DNA of 42,048 nucleotides from 2-01-FULL-44-17 sp036517175 (lineage in GTDB: Bacteria > Patescibacteriota > Minisyncoccia > 2-02-FULL-40-12 > IGHO2-01-FULL-4-A), in contig DATDXQ010000019.1 in assembly GCA_036517175.1 (NCBI GenBank), forward strand, positions 1 through 42,048, written 5' to 3'. Below the pieces are notes generated by a model. That model searched no databases and was not told the origin of the DNA. It worked only from the letters and a program-made list of their open reading frames with translations. Made by a program: the position numbers and the translations under genes. The first letter of the stretch is position 1. Every line of letters starts with the position of its first letter. Positions 30,516 through 38,824 of the stretch are shown here, piece by piece.

Positions 30516-30827
30516 CTCTCTATCGTTAAATGAACTTCCTGTATCGTAGCAAACCGAAGGCTCTCGTCAAGGCGGGGTAGGTCCGAAAAGAAGGATTCCA
30601 ACGGAGCGGTGCGGCAAGGGACAATTTGTCCGTCTCTATGCCAGGCCCACCCTTGGAGCCACAATGCCTGGATGCAAACCGCCCACGAGAACGAAGTGTC
30701 TCTTTTCGCACGAACGGACTTTCGGTCCGAGGCAGGGGGCAAGCAGCCATGCCTCATGGGAGGCTTCGTCGCAGACAACTACCCAAAGCCAACAAACTGG
30801 CCGCAAAGAGCAAGATATTGCGTCTTG
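30516..30827. other. GC-rich segment without a supportable gene
   Basis: Between tRNA-Glu and orphan 30243. Markedly richer in GC than the flanks. Open frames on both strands contradict each other and none has a ribosome-binding site. Several hairpins are visible: CGGAC-CGAAA-GTCCG, GGACAA/TTGTCC, CCAGGC/GCCTGG and GCCTC-CCAT-GAGGC. It also carries the promoter for 30243 at its left end. It may be a structured RNA or decayed foreign DNA. Confidence 0.4.
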
Positions 30828-30902
30828 TGCTCCCGCCGGGATTTGAACCCGGGTTTAATGGCTGAGAACCATTCGTCCTGGACCAGGCTAGACGACAGGA
30901 GC
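30828..30902 (-). tRNA. tRNA-Glu (anticodon CTC)
   Basis: Acceptor GCTCCTG/CGGGAGC, D arm with the Glu-type GTCTAG..CCAGGAC pattern, anticodon arm AATGG-TTCTCAG-CCATT, T arm CCGGG-TTCAAAT-CCCGG. CCA is not encoded (A then CAAG), unlike the three-tRNA operon. Upstream TTGTAA-N17-TATTTT. Confidence 0.92.
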
Positions 30903-30980
30903 CATGATTTTAAAATAACAAAAAAAAAGTAATTTTACAATTATTTTTAAGGCTTATCCCAATATAAGCCGGGCACATCT

Positions 30981-31149
30981 CGGCGGTTTTTATCACAGAA
31001 TAATTACTAAGCAAAACAATTAGTCCCGCAGTAGCGGGACGGGTTGCTCGGCCTAGGTATGTGTGTTTTGCGAGAGGAGCGCATAGTCGCGACCAGCAAA
31101 ACACACATACAGAGCCGGAGGGAAAATCTAGTCAAATAGCGCTTTGTAA
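30981..31149 (-). repeat. Family 3 element, copy 3
   Basis: Inverted copy of 27395-27559. Core stem GTATGTGTGTTTTGC/GCAAAACACACATAC, loop GAGAGGAGCGCATAGTCGCGACCA, outer closure CGGC/GCCG; a side hairpin GTCCCGC-TACT-GCGGGAC is intact here but decayed in copy 2. Upstream, CGGCGGTTTTT follows small hairpins (GCTTAT/ATAAGC), so a plus-strand terminator may adjoin it. Remaining bases 30903-30980 and 31150-31182 are AT-rich with no other feature. Confidence 0.75.
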
Positions 31150-31182
31150 TTTTGTTATGAAGCGTGATTTTGATTTTTATAG

Positions 31183-32484
31183 TTAAGATGAAATGTCCGC
31201 GAAAAGCTCTTCGACTATCACCTCCATTTTCATTGACCTAGAACCCTTTACGAGAACAACGTCTCCCTCACCCATAACCTCCTGCGCCTTGGCCCTAGCT
31301 TCCTCAGAAGTGTTGAAGCTAAATATGGAATTAGTTGACATCTGATTGGCTGCAGAGTCGGCAATGAATTTGGCCGCAGCACCAACAGTAATAAGAACAT
31401 CACAGCATTCCGCAGCGATATTGCCGATTGCTCTATGCGCTTCTATTTCATATTTACCAAGCTCCTTCATGTCTCCCAAAATAGCTATACGCCTACCGGA
31501 ACGCATGGTTTTATCCTCTAAGTGTCGCTTAGCATTATTGAAATTTTTTAATGTTTCTAGTGCCGCTCTAGTTGAAAGTGGCGAAGCATTGTAAGAGTCG
31601 TCTATAATAAACGAGTTCTTGACTCCGGACATCAAGTTCATTCTTTGATGAGGTAGCTCTATATTTTCAAGGGAACCGGCGATATCGATAAGATTGACTC
31701 CAAAATTAAGCCCAACTGCTACACCTGCCAAAATGCCATACAACTGATGAACACCGATTAAATTATTAACTTTTGTGGGAATAAATGAAGATTTTGTGTT
31801 TATTTTAAAAGCTAGACCACCAATTTGTCCAGAATCATTACTGTCATGGTTTATAAAATAAGAAATGTCTGAAGCCCACACATCAGGCCCTTGATCTGAT
31901 TTTTTTGGAGACAAACCAAATGTCATCGTTTTGGCCTTGGAAATTTCCTTCATATCAAGAACTGTTTGATCGTCATAATTAAGAATAGCGAGACCATTAG
32001 ATATAGGCAGATTTCTTATTAAATTTGCCTTTTCCACAGCGACTTCTTTCGGACTTGCATAAAACTGAACATGAACCGGCACTTCGCCTATCGCGGTAAC
32101 TACACCGATACTCGGCATAACAATATCGGAAAGATACTTTATGTCCCCCGGTCTATCTGCGGCCAATTCTAAAACCAAAAACTTTGGATACTTCTCTCTC
32201 CAACCCATAACAAGCCAAATAGCACTTAACAAAGAAGTTAGCTTATAGCCAAAAGATTTGAATTTAATAGGATCTATGGCAAGAACAGCCATTGGAACCC
32301 CGAATTCATTGTTATAATTGTCGACATTCTTGCGAACCAAAAATTTGGATCTCAAAACCGAAAATATCGCTTCCTTGGCCGTAGACTTGCCCACCGAACC
32401 AGTTATACCGATCACAGTCGGCCGGTAACGGCTGATTACCCTCTTGGCTAAAATTTTAAGAATATATTTTAAAATTGTCTTCAT
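31183..32484 (-). CDS. murF: UDP-N-acetylmuramoyl-tripeptide--D-alanyl-D-alanine ligase (MurF)
   Basis: Adds the D-Ala-D-Ala dipeptide to the peptidoglycan precursor. The 433-residue Mur ligase has the P-loop GITGSVGKST (about 26-35), NYNNEFGVPMAVLAID (MurF-like Asn-Asn pair), the central HVQFYASPKEVAVEKANL block, and IIDDSYNASPLSTRAAL with ILGDMKELG, typical of MurF rather than MurC/D/E. Last gene of the division cluster, 9 nt after the HEAT/kinase-like gene. Confidence 0.92.
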   Translation of the reverse strand: MKTILKYILKILAKRVISRYRPTVIGITGSVGKSTAKEAIFSVLRSKFLVRKNVDNYNNEFGVPMAVLAIDPIKFKSFGYKLTSLLSAIWLVMGWREKYPKFLVLELAADRPGDIKYLSDIVMPSIGVVTAIGEVPVHVQFYASPKEVAVEKANLIRNLPISNGLAILNYDDQTVLDMKEISKAKTMTFGLSPKKSDQGPDVWASDISYFINHDSNDSGQIGGLAFKINTKSSFIPTKVNNLIGVHQLYGILAGVAVGLNFGVNLIDIAGSLENIELPHQRMNLMSGVKNSFIIDDSYNASPLSTRAALETLKNFNNAKRHLEDKTMRSGRRIAILGDMKELGKYEIEAHRAIGNIAAECCDVLITVGAAAKFIADSAANQMSTNSIFSFNTSEEARAKAQEVMGEGDVVLVKGSRSMKMEVIVEELFADISS

Positions 32485-32493
32485 ATATAAATA

Positions 32494-34215
32494 TCAAGCA
32501 CCTGGACCTGGTTGCGGGGAAACTGCTTGATCAAAATCAATTAGGTACAACCTGGGCTTTCTCTTTAAATCTGGCACACCATCATCATCTCTAAAAAACC
32601 TCAGAACAAAATTATCAACGTGTGGGTGACCATGTTCTATCCCCAATTCATCAATCAATTTTGTTATTTTTTCCCTATCATCATTTAATTCCCTTTTGAA
32701 TCTGTCTGCAACTAAGTTCCAATCTCCAAGACTTATGTCCAAAACTCCACAATAAACCTCGACCATGTTGTCTTTGTTTAAGTGATAAGATTGTATGGGT
32801 TCTATCGGTACGTAATCGAAGCCTTGCTCCTGCCAGAATTTGTAGTTCTCGTAAGCTTCCTGCCAGGACACAAAAGCCTTGGGCTCTATATGACGTATAA
32901 TGCTCTTGCTCCTAAGGGTTCCTCCAAGTAAGGTAGTTTCCGAGCCATCTTTTTCGAAAGGTTTTCTTTCAAAAGTTTTATTACCAACATTATTATGTTT
33001 ATAAAGTTTCGGCTCTATTAAAATGCCAGACAAGCCCCTTGACTCAATCAAATCAATTAATTGTTCGTCCTTAACCTGCAAGAAGGACATCATTTCTAGG
33101 GCAATTCTTTGTTTTTCAACATCCCCAGATTCAATGCCTTCTCTGATTTTTTCTTTAAGAACTTCGTCAAATCCGCCTTTTGCTTCTAGCAATAATCCAA
33201 ACCGACCAAGCGTCGACAACAATACCCAAATGATCGTTAGGTCGCCTTGCTCCAGAGCAAGGGACATAAGATTGGCCTGCCGTTCGCTGACCACATAAGG
33301 GATCATTTCTACGCATATCATTTTTACATCATTTTCATTATTATTTAGGCAAGATTGAACCAGATCGAAACGCTCTTTTTCCAAAACATTTTTTATCATA
33401 TAAGCCGAAAGTTTTTGTGTTTTTTTATCAGCACTATCAAAACCGGATTTGACTATTTCTGTTATTTTACTTCTTGTGTCATCTTGCTTATTATCTGGAA
33501 CACTAGCTAAAGACGCGTCGGCATAAGACGATTTTACTTCATAATCATCACACCCAAGACCCATCATTATTAGATCGACTCGATCTTCTTCGGCTGCGTA
33601 TTTTACAATCTGGGCAAAAGATTTTTGAAGCTCCTTATTTCCATCATTAAAACTTGATCTGATTATTCCCGAGACCTTTTTTCTAAAAGCAACTTCCTGC
33701 TCCGGCGGACATTCCTCAATCATTTCTGCGCATATTTTCTTTCTTTCAACATCAACACCCTCAAGCCCATCGCTAACTATTCTTGACACGGTTTGCATAA
33801 GCATTGGCTTTTCTCTTTCATCTGCAAATGAGATAATTCTCGAGCAAACCAACTGGACACCAGTGTCCTCATCTTCAAGCCCAACGCGAATTAGGTTCGC
33901 ACGCTCCTCGTGGTCAGGGATTGTATATATGAGCTGGGCACACTCTCTCCTAATGTCTGGGTTATCATGTCGAAGTGCAAACATAAGTAGCGCACCTCTT
34001 TCGTCAGGGCTCGCCCGCACGCTTTTTTTATAAAGATTTTGGGTTCCTTCAGCAGCTTTTATTCTTATAGCATCGTCCTGCTTCTTATCTTTCTTGTATC
34101 TTCTAAGAGCACGTTCACCAATAATCTGGAAACCAGAAACCTCATACATCTCAACAACATCCCTTGGCAACAACGGCTCGACAGCTTCTTTGATTTTCGA
34201 TGATTCTGGTTTCAT
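32494..34215 (-). CDS. HEAT-like repeat protein with C-terminal kinase-like domain
   Basis: Residues ~70-390 are a helical array of HEAT-like repeats (recurring DxDxxVxxxCxxxI units with helix-turn-helix spacing). Residues ~425-573 read as a small kinase fold: EAYENYKFWQEQGFDYVPIEP as helix C and strands, a hinge at GVLDISLGDW, then HGHPHVDN (528-535) where kinases and aminoglycoside-type kinases have HGDxxxxN, and LIDFD (558-562) matching DFG/DFD. The catalytic Asp position is His530, so activity is uncertain. It sits between ftsI and murF, where murE usually lies. Substrate and partners unknown. Confidence 0.75.
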   Translation of the reverse strand: MKPESSKIKEAVEPLLPRDVVEMYEVSGFQIIGERALRRYKKDKKQDDAIRIKAAEGTQNLYKKSVRASPDERGALLMFALRHDNPDIRRECAQLIYTIPDHEERANLIRVGLEDEDTGVQLVCSRIISFADEREKPMLMQTVSRIVSDGLEGVDVERKKICAEMIEECPPEQEVAFRKKVSGIIRSSFNDGNKELQKSFAQIVKYAAEEDRVDLIMMGLGCDDYEVKSSYADASLASVPDNKQDDTRSKITEIVKSGFDSADKKTQKLSAYMIKNVLEKERFDLVQSCLNNNENDVKMICVEMIPYVVSERQANLMSLALEQGDLTIIWVLLSTLGRFGLLLEAKGGFDEVLKEKIREGIESGDVEKQRIALEMMSFLQVKDEQLIDLIESRGLSGILIEPKLYKHNNVGNKTFERKPFEKDGSETTLLGGTLRSKSIIRHIEPKAFVSWQEAYENYKFWQEQGFDYVPIEPIQSYHLNKDNMVEVYCGVLDISLGDWNLVADRFKRELNDDREKITKLIDELGIEHGHPHVDNFVLRFFRDDDGVPDLKRKPRLYLIDFDQAVSPQPGPGA

Positions 34216-34239
34216 AAAATTATGTATTAATTCTGCATT

Positions 34240-35991
34240 CTAATTTCTTGTCGGGGGTATATTAAAATACCTTATCAGATACCTGGCGATATCTCCAAAC
34301 ACTGGTGACAAACTATCGGCAGCAAATCTTATGCCTTGAGGCTTATCCATTTTTATTAATATCGTGAACCTTGGTGAAGAGGCTGGCGCAAATCCCACAA
34401 AATCATGAACAAATTGATTATCACCCAAATAACCGCCGTCCGGTCCGGGAATCTGAGCAGTGCCGGTTTTGCCGGCGATGTCATAACCAGCAACTCTGGC
34501 TCTATCAAAACCATTGTCAACAACATCAACCAACATGGATCTTATCTGAGCCGAAGTTTTTTCAGTTATGGGAGCTCCCAAAATTACAGGCTCTGACTTT
34601 AAAGCAGAGCCATCCGATCTTATTACTTCTTTTACCAGATATGGTTTCATTAATTTACCCCCGTTTGCTATCGCAGAATATGAGTTCACTAGCTGAAGCG
34701 GGGTTACCGCAATTCCCTGCCCGAAAGATGCCGTCAAAAAATTTATCTTACGCCCACTATAGAGATTCGCTATATTACCGGACACTTCTCCATTTAAATC
34801 GACACCACTTTTTTGGCCAAAACCAAATCCAACAACATAATTGATAAACTTATCGTCTCCTGTTTTTTCTTCCGCAAATATCGCGCCAGTATTAAGCGAG
34901 TGCTCCAAAACCTGGCGCATAGTTTGGATGCCATTTGATTTTTCATCAAAATTTCTGATAGTGTAGCCGGCAACCTCAACCTGTCCTGTGTCATTGTAGG
35001 TTGTATCAGGTCTCACTGCCCCGCTATCTATAGCGCCAGCCATTGTTATGGTCTTGAAAGAAGATCCGGGCTCGAAAACTTTCTGTGAAGCTGGATTTAT
35101 AAAACTGCTCAATTCATATTCTGAATAATTATTTGGATCAAAACCAGGATAAGAAGCCATCGCAAGAATAGCACCAGTCAGAGGATCCTGGACTACTATA
35201 GAACCGCCCTCAGCACTCCATTTATTTATAAGCTCTTGGAGCTTAACCTCCACCATGGATTGTATGTTTGCGTCTAAGGTCAAAACGATATCACTGCCAC
35301 CTTCTGCCACTGGGAATGTATCTCCTTGAGATTCTTGAGAATCTTCTTTTGACCAAAACTTTAGATACTTAATAATTCCAGAGTAAGTCTTGTTGCCCAA
35401 AAAATTCTGAGTTCTATTTATGCCGCTTAGGATATCATCATAAGATAACTCGACTCCATACTGTCCGACTCTCTGCTTACCCTCAAAACCAACAAAACCT
35501 AAAACAGAGCTCGCCAATGTATCCTCAACATAAAAACGCTCTATCTCCGAGGCCACCACGATTCCTTTGATATTGAGGGCTCTCAGAGTGTCCGCCTGAG
35601 ACTTACTTAGACCTTTCACAATAACAAGATAGCCGTTCCCCTTGCCGTTTACTTTGGAGTTTAGATCGTCTGGAGACATGCCAATTTCCCTAGACATCTT
35701 GGCTATATCATCTTTTGATAAGTCTCCTGAATTATTTGAATAAACGTAATAAGAGCTTCGGTTGGTTGCGGCCAGCTCTTTTACCCCAGAAGAATAATCT
35801 GAAAAATAAATATTACCACGCCCAGACAACAATGCCGCCGGATTATTGTACTGACCACTGGCAGTAGATGCTAATTCTTGGTGTTTTATATATGTTAAAT
35901 TAAAAAGCCTATACGTAGTTAGGCCTGTTAAAACAATCACTCCTATGATGAAGAAGGCAACGCGGCCGCTGCCAGAAGATTTAGAACTCAT
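34240..35991 (-). CDS. ftsI: Penicillin-binding protein, FtsI type (septal transpeptidase)
   Basis: Cross-links septal peptidoglycan. The 583-residue class B PBP has one N-terminal membrane helix (about 11-28), a non-catalytic dimer-type domain, and the transpeptidase domain with all motifs: S310-S-F-K313, S365-L-N367 and K508-T-G510. Order after rsmH and ftsL is the usual division-cluster order. Starts 16 nt after the ftsL stop. Confidence 0.94.
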   Translation of the reverse strand: MSSKSSGSGRVAFFIIGVIVLTGLTTYRLFNLTYIKHQELASTASGQYNNPAALLSGRGNIYFSDYSSGVKELAATNRSSYYVYSNNSGDLSKDDIAKMSREIGMSPDDLNSKVNGKGNGYLVIVKGLSKSQADTLRALNIKGIVVASEIERFYVEDTLASSVLGFVGFEGKQRVGQYGVELSYDDILSGINRTQNFLGNKTYSGIIKYLKFWSKEDSQESQGDTFPVAEGGSDIVLTLDANIQSMVEVKLQELINKWSAEGGSIVVQDPLTGAILAMASYPGFDPNNYSEYELSSFINPASQKVFEPGSSFKTITMAGAIDSGAVRPDTTYNDTGQVEVAGYTIRNFDEKSNGIQTMRQVLEHSLNTGAIFAEEKTGDDKFINYVVGFGFGQKSGVDLNGEVSGNIANLYSGRKINFLTASFGQGIAVTPLQLVNSYSAIANGGKLMKPYLVKEVIRSDGSALKSEPVILGAPITEKTSAQIRSMLVDVVDNGFDRARVAGYDIAGKTGTAQIPGPDGGYLGDNQFVHDFVGFAPASSPRFTILIKMDKPQGIRFAADSLSPVFGDIARYLIRYFNIPPTRN

Positions 35992-36007
35992 TATGTTTGC
36001 GTCTAGG

Positions 36008-36346
36008 CTACTCTACCAAGGCAAAGTTGCGATCTTGGATTATCGAATCAACATCCTTGGCCTCAATCATACCAGATTTCTGCGCAAAAATCAGTAGATT
36101 ATCAATATCTGTCTCCGCCATGTTTAAGCCTGAACGAGCCTCAAGACCACCAAGGGAGTAGAGCTCTTTTTTACTAATGCCAACTGCATATTTTTCGGCG
36201 GCCAAGAAATTAGCCAAGAAAATATATGCCGCCAAAAGAAGCACGGCAGAAACAAGCAAAAAAACGTTAAGTTTATATGCCGAATATTTTTGTAATATGG
36301 CAAGAGATGGTTCTTTCCTGCCTATAGTTCCTACATGTAAGCTCAA
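36008..36346 (-). CDS. ftsL: FtsL-like division protein
   Basis: 112 residues with one membrane helix (about 28-47) and a short coiled-coil-like external part containing VGISKKELYSLGG. Sequence similarity to FtsL is weak, as is usual for this family; the assignment rests on size, one-helix topology and position between rsmH and ftsI. Expected to recruit FtsB/FtsQ and FtsI-FtsW to the septum. Confidence 0.7.
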   Translation of the reverse strand: MSLHVGTIGRKEPSLAILQKYSAYKLNVFLLVSAVLLLAAYIFLANFLAAEKYAVGISKKELYSLGGLEARSGLNMAETDIDNLLIFAQKSGMIEAKDVDSIIQDRNFALVE

Positions 36347-36350
36347 TTCA

Positions 36351-37271
36351 CTAAACCGAGGCGTTCCTCTCGGTCAGTTTTTGCGCTATGCGCAATTTTG
36401 CACTCCTTGCTCTGGGGTTAACAGTTATCTCTGACAGGCCGGCTATAACCGGTTTTTTTGTAATAATTTCCACTTGTCCGTCAGAGGCCAAACTCCTCAT
36501 GAAATTTTTAACAATACGATCTTCCAATGAATGAAAAGAAATGACAGCCAATCTACCACCGATTCCCAACACATCAACTGCTTGCTCAAGACCAGATTTA
36601 ACATTATTAAGTTCGTCGTTAACGGCTATGCGTATAGCCTGGAAACTCCTCGTGGCAAAATGTATCCTGCCGCGTCTGTACCAAAACGGTACCGCGCTCT
36701 TTATTATTTCAACCAACTGGAACGTTGTTTTTATTCTTAACTCTCTTCTTGATCTAACAATTCTGGCTGCTATCAACTTTGCGAACCTCTCTTCTCCGTA
36801 TTCTTTAAATATCTTTGCCAAATCATCATATGACCAATGATTCACAATGTCCTCAGCAGTCAGACCACCCTCAGTGTTTCCATACCTCATATCAAGAGGC
36901 TCTTCTTTTTGAAATGTAAATCCTCTACCGGCGACATCAACATGCCAACTCGACATGCCTAGATCAAATAAAACACCATCAACCCCCTCAAAACCATTTT
37001 CTTCTGATATTTTTTTTAAATTTACATAACTGTCATTTACCAAAACTACATTCTGACTTAACTTTAAATTTTCGATTTTAAATTTTAAATTTTCTAACAA
37101 CTGACTGTCCCATTCTATTCCCAACAATCTTCCTTCGGGAACTATTCTCTCCAAGACAGCCATAACGTGACCGCCACCATCAGCCGTTGCATCTACAAAC
37201 CTCTGCCCTGGTTTTGGGCTTAGATATTCAATAACTTCACTTATAAGAACAGGCTTGTGGATTCCATCCAT
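36351..37271 (-). CDS. rsmH: 16S rRNA (cytosine-1402-N4)-methyltransferase RsmH (MraW)
   Basis: Methylates N4 of C1402 in the P site of 16S rRNA. The 306-residue protein begins HKPVLISEVIEYLSPKPGQ, has the AdoMet motif VDATADGGGHVMAVLE, FDLGMSSWHVD, and the hallmark VISFHSLEDRIVK block; ends NPRARSAKLRIAQK. Complete. Follows mraZ by 27 nt. Confidence 0.96.
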   Translation of the reverse strand: MDGIHKPVLISEVIEYLSPKPGQRFVDATADGGGHVMAVLERIVPEGRLLGIEWDSQLLENLKFKIENLKLSQNVVLVNDSYVNLKKISEENGFEGVDGVLFDLGMSSWHVDVAGRGFTFQKEEPLDMRYGNTEGGLTAEDIVNHWSYDDLAKIFKEYGEERFAKLIAARIVRSRRELRIKTTFQLVEIIKSAVPFWYRRGRIHFATRSFQAIRIAVNDELNNVKSGLEQAVDVLGIGGRLAVISFHSLEDRIVKNFMRSLASDGQVEIITKKPVIAGLSEITVNPRARSAKLRIAQKLTERNASV

Positions 37272-37298
37272 GTTTTTTAATTTTTAAATCAATCTTGA

Positions 37299-37733
37299 TT
37301 AAATAACTCCTAGCTCCCCCAGTTTCTCAGCTATCTTATCACTGTTCTTTTCTATATTCTTCTTATACTCAGACCAGTGCTCTTCATCCCATATTTCCAA
37401 CCTGTTAAACAAGCCGGCCACGATTACCGTTTTTTTGAGCCCCGCATATTCTTTTAGAAAATCGGGCACCAATACCCTACCCAACTGATCCATCTCAACT
37501 TCAGAAGCTCCAGACAGCAAAAGCCTCACAAAGCTCCTTGTATCCTGCTGACCAAAAGGCAATTTGCCCAATTTTTCTGCCAACTGCTCCCATTCTCTCA
37601 TAGGAAAAAGAAATAGGCAGTTGTCTAAACCCCTTGTCAACACAGCCCTATCCCCGATTTCTTTTCTGAGCTTAGACGGAATAGATAATCTCTTTTTGGG
37701 GTCAATAATATGTTTGTATTCGCCAATAAGCAT
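37299..37733 (-). CDS. mraZ: Transcriptional regulator MraZ
   Basis: DNA-binding regulator of the division cluster. The 144-residue protein has two AbrB-type beta modules with the DPKKRLSIP and DQLGRVLVP motifs (the DxxxR signature) and GLDNCLFLFP. First gene of the cluster; a matching operator lies upstream. No Shine-Dalgarno site is evident before the ATG. Confidence 0.95.
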   Translation of the reverse strand: MLIGEYKHIIDPKKRLSIPSKLRKEIGDRAVLTRGLDNCLFLFPMREWEQLAEKLGKLPFGQQDTRSFVRLLLSGASEVEMDQLGRVLVPDFLKEYAGLKKTVIVAGLFNRLEIWDEEHWSEYKKNIEKNSDKIAEKLGELGVI

Positions 37734-37843
37734 AAATTCAGATAGTAAACTACTAACTTATTTATATAATCCTCATTAATTCTTTTGATAGGTTCGTATT
37801 CTATGATACCCATTTACTTATCAACTTAATTTATTAGTTATTA

Positions 37844-37870
37844 ACACTTTCATCCACTTTGTACCACTGT
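37844..37870 (-). promoter_or_regulatory. MraZ operator: three 10-bp repeats
   Basis: On the minus strand ACAGTGGtac-AAAGTGGatg-AAAGTGT: three AAAGTGK-N3 units in register, the mollicute-type MraZ box, rather than the TGGGN pattern of enterobacteria. They lie just downstream of the -10 box at 37877-37882, so binding would block transcription. Confidence 0.75.
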
Positions 37871-37876
37871 GAGTTC

Positions 37877-37906
37877 ATTATATTCCACCACACCTTAACT
37901 ATGCAA
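37877..37906 (-). promoter_or_regulatory. Promoter of the mraZ cluster
   Basis: Minus strand TATAAT (complement of 37877-37882) preceded at 18 nt by TTGCAT. It implies a leader of about 137 nt before mraZ, with the MraZ box at its beginning. The rest of 37734-37843 is AT-rich, with no other structure noted. Confidence 0.5.
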
Positions 37907-37937
37907 CACTCAACTTGTGCATAACTCACCGTGACGC

Positions 37938-37969
37938 TAAAAAGCAAAAAGGAGCCCTAGGTGGCCCCT
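37938..37969 (-). terminator. Terminator after tRNA-Val
   Basis: Minus strand AGGGGCC-ACCTA-GGGCTCCT followed by TTTTTGCTTTTT. Confidence 0.75.
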
Positions 37970-37994
37970 ACCAGAGATTATTGAGTTTAAGCAG

Positions 37995-38066
37995 TGGGCG
38001 GTATTGGAATCGGACCAATACTCTCTGCAATGTGAATGCAGCGTTTTACCATTAAACTAACCGCCC
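37995..38066 (-). tRNA. tRNA-Val (anticodon CAC)
   Basis: Acceptor GGGCGGT/ACCGCCC, D arm GTTT/AAAC, anticodon arm CTGCA-TTCACAT-TGCAG, T arm GTATTGG-TCCGATT-CCAATAC. T-loop position 55 is C instead of the nearly universal T. CCA is not encoded. It follows the nucleotidyltransferase-fold gene by 9 nt, probably in the same transcript. Confidence 0.88.
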
Positions 38067-38075
38067 CGGCTGGCA

Positions 38076-38588
38076 CTAAATTCCTAGCTTATTTATGAGT
38101 TTCTCATGAGGACCGTCAAGCAACACCCTCACAAAGCGATCAAACATAGCCAGACGATACTGGAATTCTTCTTTATCCATAATCGAGTACTTAACCTCCT
38201 TGCCTACCTCAGCCTCAAGAGATTTTAAAAACGGTTTGACTTTGCGGTTCTCTACATAGTCACCGACTATCAGCAAATCAGCAACTAAAGGATCGTGGTT
38301 TTCCTTGTTTATGAAAATGCCGGATATTATGGCAAGTCTTATTTTCCCAAGCTTGTTAATCTTCGCAACCATATCGTCTTTCTCCGCCGGAAGAGATTTT
38401 AAAATTAGCTCTCGCAATTCGTAAAAAGAACCGAAGTCCGTATTTAGAAAATATGCCGGCTCATTCTTTTTAACTTTGGCGTAAATCTTTTTGCTCACAT
38501 GTTTATTTTTACCGATAAGCATCGATCTTTTTTTTCTCTTATTAATTCTCTTATTTTTGGAGCTAGTCTTGTTTTTTTTATTAGTCAT
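38076..38588 (-). CDS. Nucleotidyltransferase-fold protein, 170 aa, motif-degenerate
   Basis: N-terminal ~45 residues are very basic (KKNKTSSKNKRINKRKKRS), suggesting nucleic-acid binding. The rest resembles the nucleotidyltransferase-like proteins often paired with a winged helix in archaea and CPR: LAIISGIFINKENHDPLVADLLIVGD, then EVGKEVKYSIMDKEEF and a LLDGP segment. The GSxxxG..DxD catalytic signature is degenerate. It follows the winged-helix gene by 14 nt, so the pair looks like a split two-domain regulator. Confidence 0.6.
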   Translation of the reverse strand: MTNKKNKTSSKNKRINKRKKRSMLIGKNKHVSKKIYAKVKKNEPAYFLNTDFGSFYELRELILKSLPAEKDDMVAKINKLGKIRLAIISGIFINKENHDPLVADLLIVGDYVENRKVKPFLKSLEAEVGKEVKYSIMDKEEFQYRLAMFDRFVRVLLDGPHEKLINKLGI

Positions 38589-38602
38589 CGCTTATTACAT
38601 TA

Positions 38603-38800
38603 TTATTTAACCTCCCTCAAAAGACCCATCTCAATGAACCTTTTTATTTCTCTTTGAACTTCCGACAAAGGCTCCTGCATTCTTTCTGCCAATTCTGTCG
38701 CAGTAAATGAAGAGCTTGAATTTCGGAAAAGCAATTTAAGCATCCTGACCCTAGCGCGGGACTCAAAAAGTAACTCAAGTATGTTTCTTGCCTTTGACAT
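38603..38800 (-). CDS. Small winged helix-turn-helix protein, 65 aa
   Basis: ILELLFESRARVRMLKLLF, then SFTATELAERMQEPLSEVQREIKRFIEMGLL: a three-helix winged-HTH of ArsR/MarR type without extra domains. First gene of a likely unit with the nucleotidyltransferase-fold gene and tRNA-Val. Likely DNA-binding; targets unknown. Confidence 0.75.
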   Translation of the reverse strand: MSKARNILELLFESRARVRMLKLLFRNSSSSFTATELAERMQEPLSEVQREIKRFIEMGLLREVK

Positions 38801-38824
38801 GTTTATATCTAAAGATTAAAATTT

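Noticed and set aside
30467..30778. 103-codon minus-strand frame in the GC-rich tract
   Set aside because: It overlaps the promoter and ribosome-binding site of orphan 30243, lacks its own start signals, and conflicts with equally long frames on the plus strand.
30910..31104. 64-codon frame in the family-3 element, with a translation resembling one at 17735-17926
   Set aside because: The similarity (CWSRLCAPLAKHTYL-like) comes from the shared hairpin DNA; the stem changes are compensated at the base-pair level and not arranged to preserve codons.
36177..36840. Plus-strand frames opposite ftsL and rsmH
   Set aside because: Shadows of well-conserved division-cluster genes.
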